64,000 bases of DNA from Bacteroidales bacterium 52_46 (GCA_001915385.1 MNQK01000027.1:124001-188000), one strand, 5' to 3'. Shown: positions 7,674-16,495, counted from the stretch's first letter. The notes: generated by a model from the sequence alone, not told the origin. Numbers and translations: made by a program.

Positions 7674-8669
7674 ATGAAGGATACGGCGGTAATGATACTC
7701 AACTGGAACGGAGCCAAAATGATGAGGCGGTTTCTTCCTGAAGTAGTGAGGACCACACCGGAGGATGAGGCCGACGTCATCGTGGTCGACAACGGGAGCA
7801 CCGACAACTCGCTGAAGGTGCTCGCCGAGGAATTCCCGACAGTCAAAGTCATTGCGTTTGACACCAACTACGGATTTGCCGAAGGCTACAACCGCGCGCT
7901 GGCCTTGGTGGAGCATGAGTATGTGGTGCTGCTCAACAGCGATGTCGCCACATCCGACGGATGGCTCGACGGACTGCGCGGAGAGATGCGCGACCATGCC
8001 GACGTAGCGGCGTGCCAGCCCAAAATAATGTCAGTGGAACGGCCTGATATGTTTGAATATGCGGGAGCCTGCGGCGGCTACATCGACCGCCACGGCTACC
8101 CGTATTGCCGCGGACGCATATTCGGCACCGTGGAAACGGACAGGGGGCAGTATGACGCTCCGACCGATGTTGACTGGGCTTCGGGCGCCGCGCTGATGGT
8201 GAGGCGCCGGGCATACCTTGACGCGGGAGGACTTGACAGCGCGTTTTTCGCCCACATGGAGGAAATCGACTTGTGCTGGCGTCTGCGCCATAGAGGATAC
8301 CGCGTGACAGTTGTGCCGTCGTCAAAAATATATCATTTAGGGGGCGGCTCGCTCCCCGCAGGCAATCCGCGAAAGACATATCTCAATTTCCGCAACAACC
8401 TGCTGATGCTATACAAGAACCTGCCGCACAAAGGACGGCGCAAGGCGCTCATCGTGCGCCGGCTGCTCGACACCATAGCATGGGCCAAATCGGTGGCTTC
8501 GATGCAATGGGGCGACGCAGGCGCGATACTGCGCGCCCACCGCGATTTCAGGCGCATGAAGCATGCCTACGACAGTCTCCCCTCCCCCGCGGAAAATCTG
8601 ATAAAGGGAGCGCCCGACATACTGACATCATATTACCTTAAGGGAAAGAAAGAATATTCCCGTCTGTGA
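7674..8669 (+). CDS. Family 2 glycosyltransferase
   Basis: Predicted cytoplasmic or membrane-associated GT-A glycosyltransferase. It shows VMILNWNG at the N-terminus, the UDP-sugar-binding VDNGSTDNS, LLNSDV as the DxD-like metal site, and the acceptor-side pattern ASGAALMVRRRAYLDAGGLD followed by MEEIDLCWRLRHRGY. This pattern is typical of rhamnosyl- or glucosyltransferases acting on surface polysaccharide. The sugar and acceptor cannot be read from sequence. A GTG at 7656 would add six residues. The ATG at 7674 was preferred because relatives start directly before the first strand. It is followed at once by the SpoU gene. Confidence 0.88.
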   Translation: MKDTAVMILNWNGAKMMRRFLPEVVRTTPEDEADVIVVDNGSTDNSLKVLAEEFPTVKVIAFDTNYGFAEGYNRALALVEHEYVVLLNSDVATSDGWLDGLRGEMRDHADVAACQPKIMSVERPDMFEYAGACGGYIDRHGYPYCRGRIFGTVETDRGQYDAPTDVDWASGAALMVRRRAYLDAGGLDSAFFAHMEEIDLCWRLRHRGYRVTVVPSSKIYHLGGGSLPAGNPRKTYLNFRNNLLMLYKNLPHKGRRKALIVRRLLDTIAWAKSVASMQWGDAGAILRAHRDFRRMKHAYDSLPSPAENLIKGAPDILTSYYLKGKKEYSRL

Positions 8670-8671
8670 CA

Positions 8672-9478
8672 ATGAGCGAGATAGAATACATAACCGACAT
8701 AAATGACCCGCGCACGGCGGTATTCACACGTCTGACCGAAGCACAGCTGCGCAACAGGCTCAATCCCGGGGAGGGACTTTTCATAGCCGAAAGCCCGAAA
8801 GTGATACACGTGGCACTCGACGCCGGATACGAGCCCGTGGCGATGCTCTGCGAGGAGCGGCATATAACGGGCGACGCCGCAGGCATAATAAAGCGTGCGC
8901 CGGAAATGAAAATCTACACCGGCCACCGAGCCACTCTCGCGCAAATAACGGGATATGAACTGACGCGGGGTGTATTGTGCGCCATGCGCCGACGCCCTGC
9001 ACCGACAGTGGAGACAATCTGCAACAACGCAAAAAGGCTTGTGGTAATCGACAGCGTGACCGACACGACCAATATCGGCGCGATATTCCGCTCGGCAGCG
9101 GCACTCGGCATCGACGGCGTGCTGCTGACGCGGACCTCGTGCGACCCGCTCAACCGGCGCAGCATACGTGTGTCGATGGGCTCGGTATTCTTAGTGCCGT
9201 GGACATGGATTGACGATCCTACCGCCGACCTGCACAAAGCAGGCTTCAAGACTGCGGCAATGGCGCTGACTGACGATTCTGTATCCATTGACGACGAGGA
9301 ACTGAACTCGGTGGAACGTCTCGCGGTAATCATGGGAACCGAGGGCGACGGTCTGGCAAAACAGGTGATAGCCGACGCTGACTACGTGGCACGCATACCG
9401 ATGGCCCACGGCGTTGACTCGCTCAACGTAGCCGCTGCGGCAGCAGTAGCGTTCTGGCAGCTACGAGTAAAATCTTGA
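8672..9478 (+). CDS. SpoU/TrmH-family RNA 2'-O-methyltransferase
   Basis: S-adenosylmethionine-dependent ribose methyltransferase of the SPOUT class. The C-terminal trefoil-knot motifs are clear: NIGAIFRSA (motif 1), IMGTEGDGL (motif 2) and IPMAHGVDSLNVAAAAAV (motif 3). The N-terminal ~100 residues look like a substrate-binding domain as in 23S rRNA Gm methyltransferases; the exact target base is unknown. The ATG at 8672 lies 2 nt past the upstream stop, and an in-frame GTG at 8666 overlaps that stop. Tight spacing makes it the last gene of the sufS operon, and a palindromic repeat follows. Confidence 0.85.
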   Translation: MSEIEYITDINDPRTAVFTRLTEAQLRNRLNPGEGLFIAESPKVIHVALDAGYEPVAMLCEERHITGDAAGIIKRAPEMKIYTGHRATLAQITGYELTRGVLCAMRRRPAPTVETICNNAKRLVVIDSVTDTTNIGAIFRSAAALGIDGVLLTRTSCDPLNRRSIRVSMGSVFLVPWTWIDDPTADLHKAGFKTAAMALTDDSVSIDDEELNSVERLAVIMGTEGDGLAKQVIADADYVARIPMAHGVDSLNVAAAAAVAFWQLRVKS

Positions 9479-9490
9479 CAACTTTGAATG

Positions 9491-9566
9491 GAGCGGGGGC
9501 GTCTCGCCCCCGTGGTATTATTCATAGTCATAGCGAATTACCACGGGGGCGAGACGCCTCCGCCCC
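9491..9566. repeat. Dispersed palindromic repeat, family B (copy 1)
   Basis: GAGCGGGGGCGTCTCGCC onward pairs with a near-perfect reverse copy ending CGAGACGCCTCCGCCC, around a short AT-rich spacer. Each arm also folds by itself (GGGGGCG-TCT-CGCCCCC). The second copy is at 13353-13471. It lies between convergent genes and could stop transcription from both sides. Confidence 0.75.
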
Positions 9567-9596
9567 TAAACTCTGCAAGTATGCCGGATTCCTGTA

Positions 9597-9917
9597 TCAA
9601 TGGGGATATTGGGTGGCGCGGCGGGGATTCATGGGGAACCAGCCTTTGATTACGCGCCGGCGCTGCTCGAAAAGCTCTTTGATTGTCCAGAACGAGGAGA
9701 AGCCGAATACACCGAGTGCGCTTGACCAGAACAGATCGGCGACAATCACCGACGCCGCTACGGCCACTACGCCGAGAAGGAGGAAAATCCACCATGGACG
9801 TGTGCCGAAATAATATTCGGTCTTGATGACTACGGGATGGAAAAGGCCGATAATAAGAAAAGTGACAAGACCGATTGCCGGTCCCAGAAGATGATATTGT
9901 GCGAGAAATTGTGTCAT
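9597..9917 (-). CDS. DUF4491 small membrane protein
   Basis: A 106-residue integral membrane protein with three predicted helices: LLGPAIGLVTFLIIGLF, then WWIFLLLGVVAVAASVIVA, then the SALGVFGFSSFWTIKEL segment. It ends in the conserved basic tail (EQRRRVIKGWFPMNP) of the DUF4491 family found widely in Bacteroidetes. The frame extends far upstream without conserved sequence and through a 9-bp tandem repeat. The ATG at 9917 gives the family's usual length. Function is unknown. Confidence 0.85.
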   Translation of the reverse strand: MTQFLAQYHLLGPAIGLVTFLIIGLFHPVVIKTEYYFGTRPWWIFLLLGVVAVAASVIVADLFWSSALGVFGFSSFWTIKELFEQRRRVIKGWFPMNPRRATQYPH

Positions 9918-9942
9918 AAAGGAAACGATTAGTGTATTTGAT

Positions 9943-9987
9943 TCGGACTCGTCAGACTCGTCAGACCGGTCGGACATGTCTGACTTT
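9943..9987. repeat. 9-bp tandem repeat (TCGGACTCG-like, five units)
   Basis: Five consecutive 9-bp units run TCGGACTCG, TCAGACTCG, TCAGACCGG, TCGGACATG, TCTGACTTT. They lie just upstream of the DUF4491 start, in its presumed leader or promoter region and close to the end of the muramidase gene. Confidence 0.7.
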
Positions 9988-10008
9988 ACAGAAATGCAAA
10001 AGCCGGTA

Positions 10009-10776
10009 TCAGCGGCCGGAGGACTTTGCGAATTTTTTATAGGCGTCGGCCATTTTTTTGTGATAGCGGTGTTTTTTATAGCCCGGACCGTTGTAGCGGA
10101 GGGCAAAACCGCTCCAGTCTTTTTTACGTATGAAGCGCACAAGGTCGTTGGCACGACAGAATGCGGCAAACAGTTCGAGCTGGTCGCGCTCCGAGCGGTT
10201 CATCAGCGCACAGAACTCGTCGACACTCTCACAGCCGCACTTGCGCCAGTTGAAACCGCCAATCTGAAACATACCCCAGAAACAGCTTTCAAGGGCTGAA
10301 GCACGGTCGATTTCCATGGCAGCTTCGAGGCGCGCGTATTGGGCGGCCTGCTGCGAACCATACTTCTTTACATCGGGAGAACGGAATATAACAGGGTATT
10401 TCTTACGCGCTTTGCTTAGATTGACGCCGTGGCGCGGAGCATACGTACGATAGATGGACAGGTCGAAATTGATAATCGCCTTGCCTTTTTTCCAGAAGCC
10501 CTGATGCTTGCGCCCGGTCTCGATATCGACTACGGCCTTTATCGCCGCGACCTCGACATCAAGTTCGGCGGCAACCTCACGATAGTCATCTTCGGTGAGT
10601 CGATCCCAGTCGGCAGCTGACCGTGCACCCGGCAGCTGATACCAATGGGAGAAGTAGGCGGAGTCGAGCCACACTTCGCCGCGTGTAGGGGAATATTCAA
10701 TAAAAGGCTCTTCCGCCGACAGCGTCAAAGCCGTCGGCGAGAGAGCCAAAAGCGTTATCAGTGCGTGACGGTTCAC
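10009..10776 (-). CDS. N-acetylmuramidase (DUF3380-type) cell-wall hydrolase
   Basis: Predicted exported peptidoglycan hydrolase. A signal peptide (MNRHALITLLALSPTALTLS) precedes a catalytic domain with the marks of the N-acetylmuramidase family: VVDIETG with a probable catalytic Glu, FDLSIYRTY, ALESCFWGMFQIGGFNW, and the C-terminal ALRYNGPGYKKHRYHKKMA. It starts with GTG, and that codon overlaps the pepD stop (GTGA), so translation is probably coupled. The protein is 255 residues. Such domains are common in phage endolysins, but here the signal peptide and operon argue for a housekeeping wall enzyme. Confidence 0.83.
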   Translation of the reverse strand: MNRHALITLLALSPTALTLSAEEPFIEYSPTRGEVWLDSAYFSHWYQLPGARSAADWDRLTEDDYREVAAELDVEVAAIKAVVDIETGRKHQGFWKKGKAIINFDLSIYRTYAPRHGVNLSKARKKYPVIFRSPDVKKYGSQQAAQYARLEAAMEIDRASALESCFWGMFQIGGFNWRKCGCESVDEFCALMNRSERDQLELFAAFCRANDLVRFIRKKDWSGFALRYNGPGYKKHRYHKKMADAYKKFAKSSGR

Positions 10777-12230
10777 TTGATTTCAGCGACCTTCTCAAGA
10801 ATACGGCGCAGTTGCTGCCAGAAGCGCTCTACAGCCGGGATGAACATCTTCTCCGACGGGGAATGAACGCCGCGGAGCGTGGGGCCGAACGATACCATAT
10901 CGAGCTCGGGATAGACCGATTTGAAGAGGCCGCATTCGAGACCGGCATGAATAGCCTTGATGGCAGGCTTGATGCCGAACAGTTCCTCGTAGGCGTCGGA
11001 AGCGATTTTCATGATGGGTGAGTTCATGTTGGGCTGCCATCCGGGATAGCCGTCGCCGTGGGTCACATGGGCGCCGGCGAGGGTAAACACTGCCTCTACC
11101 TGGTTGGCGATGTCCCATTTGCGGGACTCAACGGAGCTGCGCTGCGATGTAGTGATGAGGATTTCGTTATCCGGTTTCATCTTCACGGCAGCGAGGTTGG
11201 TGGAAGTCTCCACGAGCCCCTCGAGGTCGCGGCTCATCGACACGACTCCGTGGGGCGCGCAATAGAGCGAGCGGATAAGGTTGAGCGACGTGCGCGAATC
11301 GATGCAGTATTCCGGACGGTCCACGCTCTCCATGTCGATGACGAGTGTAGGCTCGATGCCGGCATATTCATTGGCGATTTCAGCCGCATAGTGGTTGAGG
11401 GCAACGCGTACCTCCTCCTTCTTGGAGGTGTGGACACCTACTATGGCGTGAGCCGCGCGGGGAATGGCGTTGCGGAGGTTGCCGCCGTCAAATTCCGATA
11501 CCGACACTTCATATTTCTTGGTAAGGGACCATAGGAAACGGGCAAGGAGCTTGTTGGCGTTGGCACGCCCGAGATGTATGTCGCCGCCGGAGTGGCCGCC
11601 GAGACCGTTTTTCACCTCGATGCGGAAATACTGATAGTCGGTGGGCGCCATCGAACGCTCGTACTTGAACACGGCGGTCGTGTCGACACCGCCGGCACAG
11701 CCGACAAACACTTCCGCATCGTCCTCCGAGTCAAGGTTGAGGAGGATTTTGCCGTGAATCATATCCTTGCCGAGATTGAAGGCACCGGTCATGCCGGTCT
11801 CCTCGTCGACAGTGACGAGCACTTCAAGCGGTCCGTGCACGAGGGTGTCGTCGATAAGAGCGGCGAGTGACGCAGCGACGCCGATACCGTTGTCGGCACC
11901 GAGTGTTGTTCCGTCGGCTCTCACCCATTCGCCGTCGACAATTGTCTTGATGGGATTGTTGTCAAAGTCAAAGCCCTTGTGGTCGCTCTCGCACACCATG
12001 TCCATGTGGCCCTGCATGATGACTGTAGGGGCGTTTTCATGACCCGGAGTAGCGGGTTTGTACATCGCCACATTGCCGACCTCGTCGGTCTTTGCCTTTA
12101 TACCATGCTTTTTAGCGAAGTCAAGAAGGTATTGACGTATCTTTTCCTCTTTCTTTGAGGGACGGGGAATTTTTGTAATCTCATCGAAAATCCCAAATAC
12201 GATTTTCGGGTCAAGGTCTTTTACTTCCAT
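10773..12230 (-). CDS. pepD: Aminoacyl-histidine dipeptidase (PepD, M20 family)
   Basis: Cytosolic di-zinc peptidase that cleaves dipeptides such as Xaa-His. Zinc-site motifs in order: MQGHMDMVCE, ADGTTLGADNGIG with the bridging Asp, TVDEETGMTG with the catalytic Glu, and LDSEDD. A C-terminal AIHAGLECGLF holds the last zinc ligand. The product is 485 residues from the ATG at 12230, the same length as the E. coli enzyme; the frame's upstream extension is hydrophobic and unrelated. The gene overlaps the muramidase start by 4 nt. Confidence 0.93.
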   Translation of the reverse strand: MEVKDLDPKIVFGIFDEITKIPRPSKKEEKIRQYLLDFAKKHGIKAKTDEVGNVAMYKPATPGHENAPTVIMQGHMDMVCESDHKGFDFDNNPIKTIVDGEWVRADGTTLGADNGIGVAASLAALIDDTLVHGPLEVLVTVDEETGMTGAFNLGKDMIHGKILLNLDSEDDAEVFVGCAGGVDTTAVFKYERSMAPTDYQYFRIEVKNGLGGHSGGDIHLGRANANKLLARFLWSLTKKYEVSVSEFDGGNLRNAIPRAAHAIVGVHTSKKEEVRVALNHYAAEIANEYAGIEPTLVIDMESVDRPEYCIDSRTSLNLIRSLYCAPHGVVSMSRDLEGLVETSTNLAAVKMKPDNEILITTSQRSSVESRKWDIANQVEAVFTLAGAHVTHGDGYPGWQPNMNSPIMKIASDAYEELFGIKPAIKAIHAGLECGLFKSVYPELDMVSFGPTLRGVHSPSEKMFIPAVERFWQQLRRILEKVAEIK

Positions 12231-12384
12231 AATCTTAAAATTATATGGTATTAATATTGTTGTGAATGTTAAGTTGTATTTACAAATATTGCGAAAGAAA
12301 CAAAAGATGTTAAAAACAAGCAATATCCGCTGACTAAGTTACAAAAATAAAATGATATTCTGCAAATAATTCTACTTTCTTTCA

Positions 12385-12392
12385 TATATTTG
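12385..12392 (+). promoter_or_regulatory. -7 element of the small membrane protein/OmpH operon
   Basis: TATATTTG followed by C matches TAnnTTTG, 20 nt upstream of the ATG at 12412. No convincing TTG is found 19-20 bp upstream. Confidence 0.5.
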
Positions 12393-12411
12393 CACGTCGA
12401 TTTCTCCAACA

Positions 12412-12594
12412 ATGGTCAAAACATTAGTAATTTCAGTAGTTTTAATCGCATTGGCAATTATTGCATTGGGTGTTAAAGTGCTGTTTACAAAAAACGGCAG
12501 ATTCCCGTCGGGACATGCACATGAAATCGAGGGGCGGCGCCGCGCGGCCTTAAGAAACGCGGCACGGCGAAAAGAAGAAAAGACAAAACATTAA
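12412..12594 (+). CDS. Small single-pass membrane protein
   Basis: Sixty residues: an N-terminal hydrophobic helix (about 3-26), then a KNGRFPSGHAHEIEG segment and a strongly basic tail. The short KNGRFP motif after the helix recurs, from memory, in other small Bacteroidetes proteins; its function is unknown. It lies 17 nt upstream of the OmpH-like lipoprotein gene under a shared predicted promoter. Confidence 0.7.
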   Translation: MVKTLVISVVLIALAIIALGVKVLFTKNGRFPSGHAHEIEGRRRAALRNAARRKEEKTKH

Positions 12595-12611
12595 CCTATA
12601 AAAAACTCAAC

Positions 12612-13214
12612 ATGAAGAAATCAGCACTTCTTGTAGCAGCCATTATCGCTGCAGCGGCCTCCCTCACCTCATGCGGAGGCAGTGACAAAGGAGAAGGCAA
12701 AGGAAAAGACTCGACTCCGGTCAAACCGGCAGTGGAAGGAACGACTAACATACGCTGGTATGACCTCGACTCCGTTTCCAACAATTATAAACTTGTGGAG
12801 CTTCTCAACTCAGAGGCTGAAGCAGCCATGAATTCATACCAGAGCTTTGCCCGCCAGAAAAGCTCGGAGATAGCCGCTCTCCAGAAAAAAATCGAGGACA
12901 AGATGCGTAACAACGGGTATCTGTCGGAGGAGAGCTACAACAATGACATGCGCGACTATCAGAACAAGGCCAACAGCGCCCAGAACGCCATAGCACAGCG
13001 CGAGCAGCAGATTGCGGAGCAGGCTGCCACCCAGCAGAAACAGCTCCTCGACTCGCTTGAGAACTTCCTCAACGACTATGCAAAAAGCAAAGGTTTCGAC
13101 GTGATACTCATCAAGACTCCCGGCACTCACCTCGCTCCGGAACTTGACATAACCGACGACATCATCACCGGCCTCAACGCCCGCTACAAAGCGCCGACAG
13201 AAGCCTCGAAGTAA
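12612..13214 (+). CDS. OmpH/Skp-like periplasmic lipoprotein
   Basis: A signal peptide with lipobox LTSC (Cys at about residue 21) is followed by a Gly/Lys-rich tether. A coiled-coil region of about 100 residues rich in Gln, Lys and Glu comes next (SEAEAAMNSYQSFARQKSSE through AEQAATQQKQLLDSL). The C-terminal segment, YAKSKGFDVILIKTPGTHLA, matches the end of Skp/OmpH chaperones. Skp trimers hold unfolded outer-membrane proteins in the periplasm. A lipid-anchored form is common in Bacteroidetes. A strong terminator follows. Confidence 0.85.
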   Translation: MKKSALLVAAIIAAAASLTSCGGSDKGEGKGKDSTPVKPAVEGTTNIRWYDLDSVSNNYKLVELLNSEAEAAMNSYQSFARQKSSEIAALQKKIEDKMRNNGYLSEESYNNDMRDYQNKANSAQNAIAQREQQIAEQAATQQKQLLDSLENFLNDYAKSKGFDVILIKTPGTHLAPELDITDDIITGLNARYKAPTEASK

Positions 13215-13235
13215 TCGCGGCGGCGAAATAATACA

Positions 13236-13276
13236 CACAGCGGTGGAAACCGACGGTTTCCGCCGCTGTGTTTTTG
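13236..13276 (+). terminator. Rho-independent terminator after the OmpH-like gene
   Basis: ACACAGCGGTGGAAACC (13236-13252) pairs with GGTTTCCGCCGCTGTGT (13256-13272), with one G-T pair and a 3-nt loop, followed by a T run. Confidence 0.9.
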
Positions 13277-13352
13277 TAGCGAATCAGAGAGCATGACACT
13301 ATCGTAGTACAATTATCTGTAAAAAGTGACAACAAATCGAATATCAATGCTA

Positions 13353-13471
13353 TTTACTTAAGCTGAGCAGATAGGGGCGGGGGCGTCTCGCCCCCGTGGT
13401 ATTATTCTTACACATTGAAAGTTACCACGGGGGCGAGACGCCCCCGCCCCTATCTGCTCAACTTAAGTAAA
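13353..13471. repeat. Dispersed palindromic repeat, family B (copy 2, long arms)
   Basis: About 48-bp arms (13353-13400 and 13422-13471) are near-perfect reverse complements. They begin TTTACTTAAGC and end ACTTAAGTAAA, with GGGGGCGTCTCGCCCCCGTG inside. Each arm contains its own GGGGGCG/CGCCCCC hairpin, so a cruciform is possible. The core matches 9491-9566. No coding frame or transposase is linked to it. Confidence 0.8.
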
Positions 13472-13489
13472 CAGTAATATATCGCGTTC

Positions 13490-14014
13490 CTACAATTTGC
13501 TGCGTATCATGGTGTTTACGCGGGCGGTGTCGGCGAGTGCCTCGGTGGCTGTCAGCGGGAGAGCCCGGATGACGGTCACGCGGGCTTCGGGGATTATATG
13601 CGACATAATCTCGGCTATGGAGGGGGTATGGGACATCGCGGCGTATTGGGCGTATGTCCAGTCAAGGAAGGCGGAATTCACGCTTATACCTCCGCGGCGG
13701 TCGAGTAGCCAGCCATCGGCCAGCACGAGTGGCACTGAGGCCGAGGTGATGTCAGTCGGCGCGGGATAGCTTACGATGGACGTGCGCGTGGCATCGAGTG
13801 TGACCGGCACACGGCCGTCATAATCACCGTTGGTGCGGTAGATGACCGCGCGGGGCAGGAATGCAGGCGCAGCACCATCACGCACTATATCTTCGTTTTT
13901 GACGACTTCGGGTACGGGAGCGGTGAAGTTGTCGTTCTGTAAGGTAGCCTGAGAATTTGAACGACAACCTGCCGACAGCATTACTACTGCCGGCAGGATT
14001 GCTGATATTTTCAT
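13490..14014 (-). CDS. Lipoprotein of unknown function
   Basis: A 174-residue predicted lipoprotein with lipobox LSAGC (Cys17). The rest is soluble, with a PEVVKNEDIVRDGAAPAF segment, PRAVIYRTNGDYDGRVPV, and a C-terminal part that could form a small alpha/beta domain (LADGWLLDRRGG, EARVTVIRALPLTATEALAD). The family is not recognised. It starts 6 nt after the stop of the C10 protease gene and is probably its operon partner. A role as inhibitor or accessory to that protease is possible but not shown by the sequence. Confidence 0.7.
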   Translation of the reverse strand: MKISAILPAVVMLSAGCRSNSQATLQNDNFTAPVPEVVKNEDIVRDGAAPAFLPRAVIYRTNGDYDGRVPVTLDATRTSIVSYPAPTDITSASVPLVLADGWLLDRRGGISVNSAFLDWTYAQYAAMSHTPSIAEIMSHIIPEARVTVIRALPLTATEALADTARVNTMIRSKL

Positions 14015-14020
14015 AAAGGA

Positions 14021-16360
14021 TTATTTTACGATAAAATGTTCGGATGCAGCTGTTCCGTCGGCGGCACGTTTCACCATGATATAGTGGCCGGGAGCGGGAC
14101 GACCGGATACCCGCCGCCCATTCAGGTCGTAAAGCTCAATTTGGACATCGTCGTCGTCAACCGTCTGAATGTCAACGCCTGTTACGGGATTCCAGAGAAC
14201 TATCTTTTCCTGGGTGTTGAATCTGTTATTGCCGTAATAGAACATCAGCAGATAGGTCTCACCCACGTTACCGTCGCTGAAATCGCTATGGTAAACGATG
14301 TCGGCTTTGTCTCCCTTGTTGAGATAGAGCATCTCTGAGGGGAACTCGGCGCAGCTTGACCACTGCGTGGCAGAAACCTGCTTGAACACGACCATATCGA
14401 GCGTGCCGTAATACGCACCGGAGGTACATGTAAGCGAAGTCTTGACGCCGAGATCGTTTTTGGGAACCGTATTGGAGCCCGACACGAAAGATACGGCACC
14501 AAGGCTCAACTGGGTCGAGGAGGGAGCCGGCTTTATGACAATGTCGGTGACATCGGAGATTGGGGTGTAACCGTCGGACGTCCTTACAACAAAGGCAAAC
14601 TGATATGTGCCGGAAGCCGTGCCGGAAGGAATCGTGCCGGAATAATCGAACGATGATGTCTGGCCCGCTTCGAGGTCAAACTGCATCGGAGCAAGGAGGG
14701 TATTGCCCGACGATGCAATCAATATGCCATAGACAGTATCGTAGAACTCGAGGTCGCCGGAGTTTACAATAGTGCCGTTGACCGAGAACTTCATGCCGCT
14801 GTAAAGGGTATTGGCGAAAGAGTATTCAGTGACTTCAGGCAACGTAGCGGTTGCGGGAGCTGTAAATGTAGCTGCTCCGTTAGCGACAGTCATCTTAACC
14901 GAACCGACATGGCCTAACTGCGTTTCAATGTCATACCATTTGCCGTCAGAGATAAATGCCGGTTTGACGGTATAGACGCCGTCGGCGAGTCCGGACGGCA
15001 CAGATACATTGTAACTCATGGGACCGGTATACCCGTAGCCGGGATTAAGAGAGAGCGTATTCGTATAGCTCCATGCGCTGTAGGCGGTATTTCCGTTTGC
15101 GTCGGTATATGCTATGCCAAGTTGGAAAGTAACTGCATCATACGACATGTTGCGCACCTGGGATGCAACGGTAATAGAGCCGGGGAGACTGATACTTGTC
15201 TGCTCAATCGCGAAATCGGAGGTGTTTACCAATACCGGTGCGAATGTCGATTGCCCGGCGTATGGCTTGATACCGACAATGATGTCCTGCCCGAAGTTGT
15301 AGCCTGCGCCGCTGCCTGCGCCGCCTATGCCCTGTGAGCCGGGATTGAGTGCAGTCAGGCGGAAATAACCGTCGGACATTCCTCCCCATCCCCAGTTGAA
15401 ATGGAAATAGCCGTCGGAGGAGTAGCCGTCGCACACGAATTCGTGGCCGCCGGCCGAGCTTTGGCCGCCGTAGAGCACGGGACAACCCGATGCGAGGGAG
15501 TTGTAGACCTCATCTTCCCAGTCGGAAAGTGCGTAAAAGTCTCGTTCAAGATAGCGGAGCGATGCATCGTAGTTGAAATAATTGACAAGGGCGCTGCCGC
15601 AGTTCTTGGATACCGCGCCCGAAGCACCGGTACCGTAGTTCATGTTGACGGCGATGCCGCAGCTGTACATAAGGCTGGCGACGGCGTTGTTCTGGACGGT
15701 TGTGGCCGATGAGTCATAGACGTCGAGCATATTGTCCCAGTCGTATGTGACCGTGGAGAAGTCGAGGGAAAGAGTAGTGTTGTTCCAGGTGTAGGAATTG
15801 CTTCCCCGTCCTTTGGGCGGCCAGTTGTGATATTTCATCACCTGAGCGAGCGCGGTTGCCACGCAGCCCGTCACACAGCGGTCGGAACCGGAGGTAGGAC
15901 ACATGTTGTTGTAGGGAGCAGACTGGTTCCAGCGCGTGGCCACCATAGGCGCGATGGCTTTGCGCGCGGGTGAAGCAGCCAGTACGGACACCGTGCCGTT
16001 GGCCCTGACATTTTCGATTTCGGCGGCGTAATAGCCGAGCCAGTATCTGAGGCCGTCGGGCATATCGGTCACGTCGATGATTCCGGCGTCGGAATAACCC
16101 AGAAGCGGTGCGACCTCATCGTCGGCCGACACGATAAGATAGCCGTTGCCTTCGCCGCGGTCAAACAGATAAGCAGCCGGCTGAGCATTGATTTCTTCAG
16201 TGTAGACAAGCACCGGAGTGCGGCCGGCAGTCACCGGCTTTGCCATAGCTTTGGCCTGCGGTGCGTCAACCACACGCTGCAAAGCGGCTTCAGGGGTAAG
16301 CTGGGCGGCATTTGCGCCAAGCGCCGCAGCCATTCCTACGAGGAGTAATCCTTTTCTCAT
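14021..16360 (-). CDS. Secreted C10-family (streptopain-like) cysteine protease
   Basis: Signal peptide, then an inhibitory Spi-like propeptide (to about 130). The peptidase domain has the C10 dyad: Cys166 in TGCVATALAQVMKYHNWP and His306 in GGHEFVCDGYSSDGYFHFNWGWGG. Beyond about 350 follow immunoglobulin-like modules. A final ~70-residue segment with IELYDLNGRRVSGRPAPGHY resembles T9SS-type sorting tails, so export by the type IX route is plausible. C10 proteases of Bacteroidales cleave host or bacterial proteins outside the cell. The 779-residue start at 16360 follows a good promoter. Confidence 0.88.
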   Translation of the reverse strand: MRKGLLLVGMAAALGANAAQLTPEAALQRVVDAPQAKAMAKPVTAGRTPVLVYTEEINAQPAAYLFDRGEGNGYLIVSADDEVAPLLGYSDAGIIDVTDMPDGLRYWLGYYAAEIENVRANGTVSVLAASPARKAIAPMVATRWNQSAPYNNMCPTSGSDRCVTGCVATALAQVMKYHNWPPKGRGSNSYTWNNTTLSLDFSTVTYDWDNMLDVYDSSATTVQNNAVASLMYSCGIAVNMNYGTGASGAVSKNCGSALVNYFNYDASLRYLERDFYALSDWEDEVYNSLASGCPVLYGGQSSAGGHEFVCDGYSSDGYFHFNWGWGGMSDGYFRLTALNPGSQGIGGAGSGAGYNFGQDIIVGIKPYAGQSTFAPVLVNTSDFAIEQTSISLPGSITVASQVRNMSYDAVTFQLGIAYTDANGNTAYSAWSYTNTLSLNPGYGYTGPMSYNVSVPSGLADGVYTVKPAFISDGKWYDIETQLGHVGSVKMTVANGAATFTAPATATLPEVTEYSFANTLYSGMKFSVNGTIVNSGDLEFYDTVYGILIASSGNTLLAPMQFDLEAGQTSSFDYSGTIPSGTASGTYQFAFVVRTSDGYTPISDVTDIVIKPAPSSTQLSLGAVSFVSGSNTVPKNDLGVKTSLTCTSGAYYGTLDMVVFKQVSATQWSSCAEFPSEMLYLNKGDKADIVYHSDFSDGNVGETYLLMFYYGNNRFNTQEKIVLWNPVTGVDIQTVDDDDVQIELYDLNGRRVSGRPAPGHYIMVKRAADGTAASEHFIVK

Positions 16361-16416
16361 AAATAAATAATTGATTTGGGAATAATGTATCTTATATATG
16401 AACAAATTAATACAGA

Positions 16417-16447
16417 CAAAGTTATAACCAATTTTAAATTTTGGCAA
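16417..16447 (-). promoter_or_regulatory. Promoter of the C10 protease operon
   Basis: The minus-strand -7 element TAACTTTG (16417-16424) and a TTG (16445-16447) are 20 bp apart. The predicted leader is about 50 nt. Confidence 0.7.
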
Positions 16448-16495
16448 AAAATCGGAAGAATTTTACATAACCCTTAGCTATTAATAATTATTTTG

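Noticed and set aside
9475..9813. 112-residue frame over the family B repeat
   Set aside because: It includes the palindrome and then runs antisense to DUF4491.
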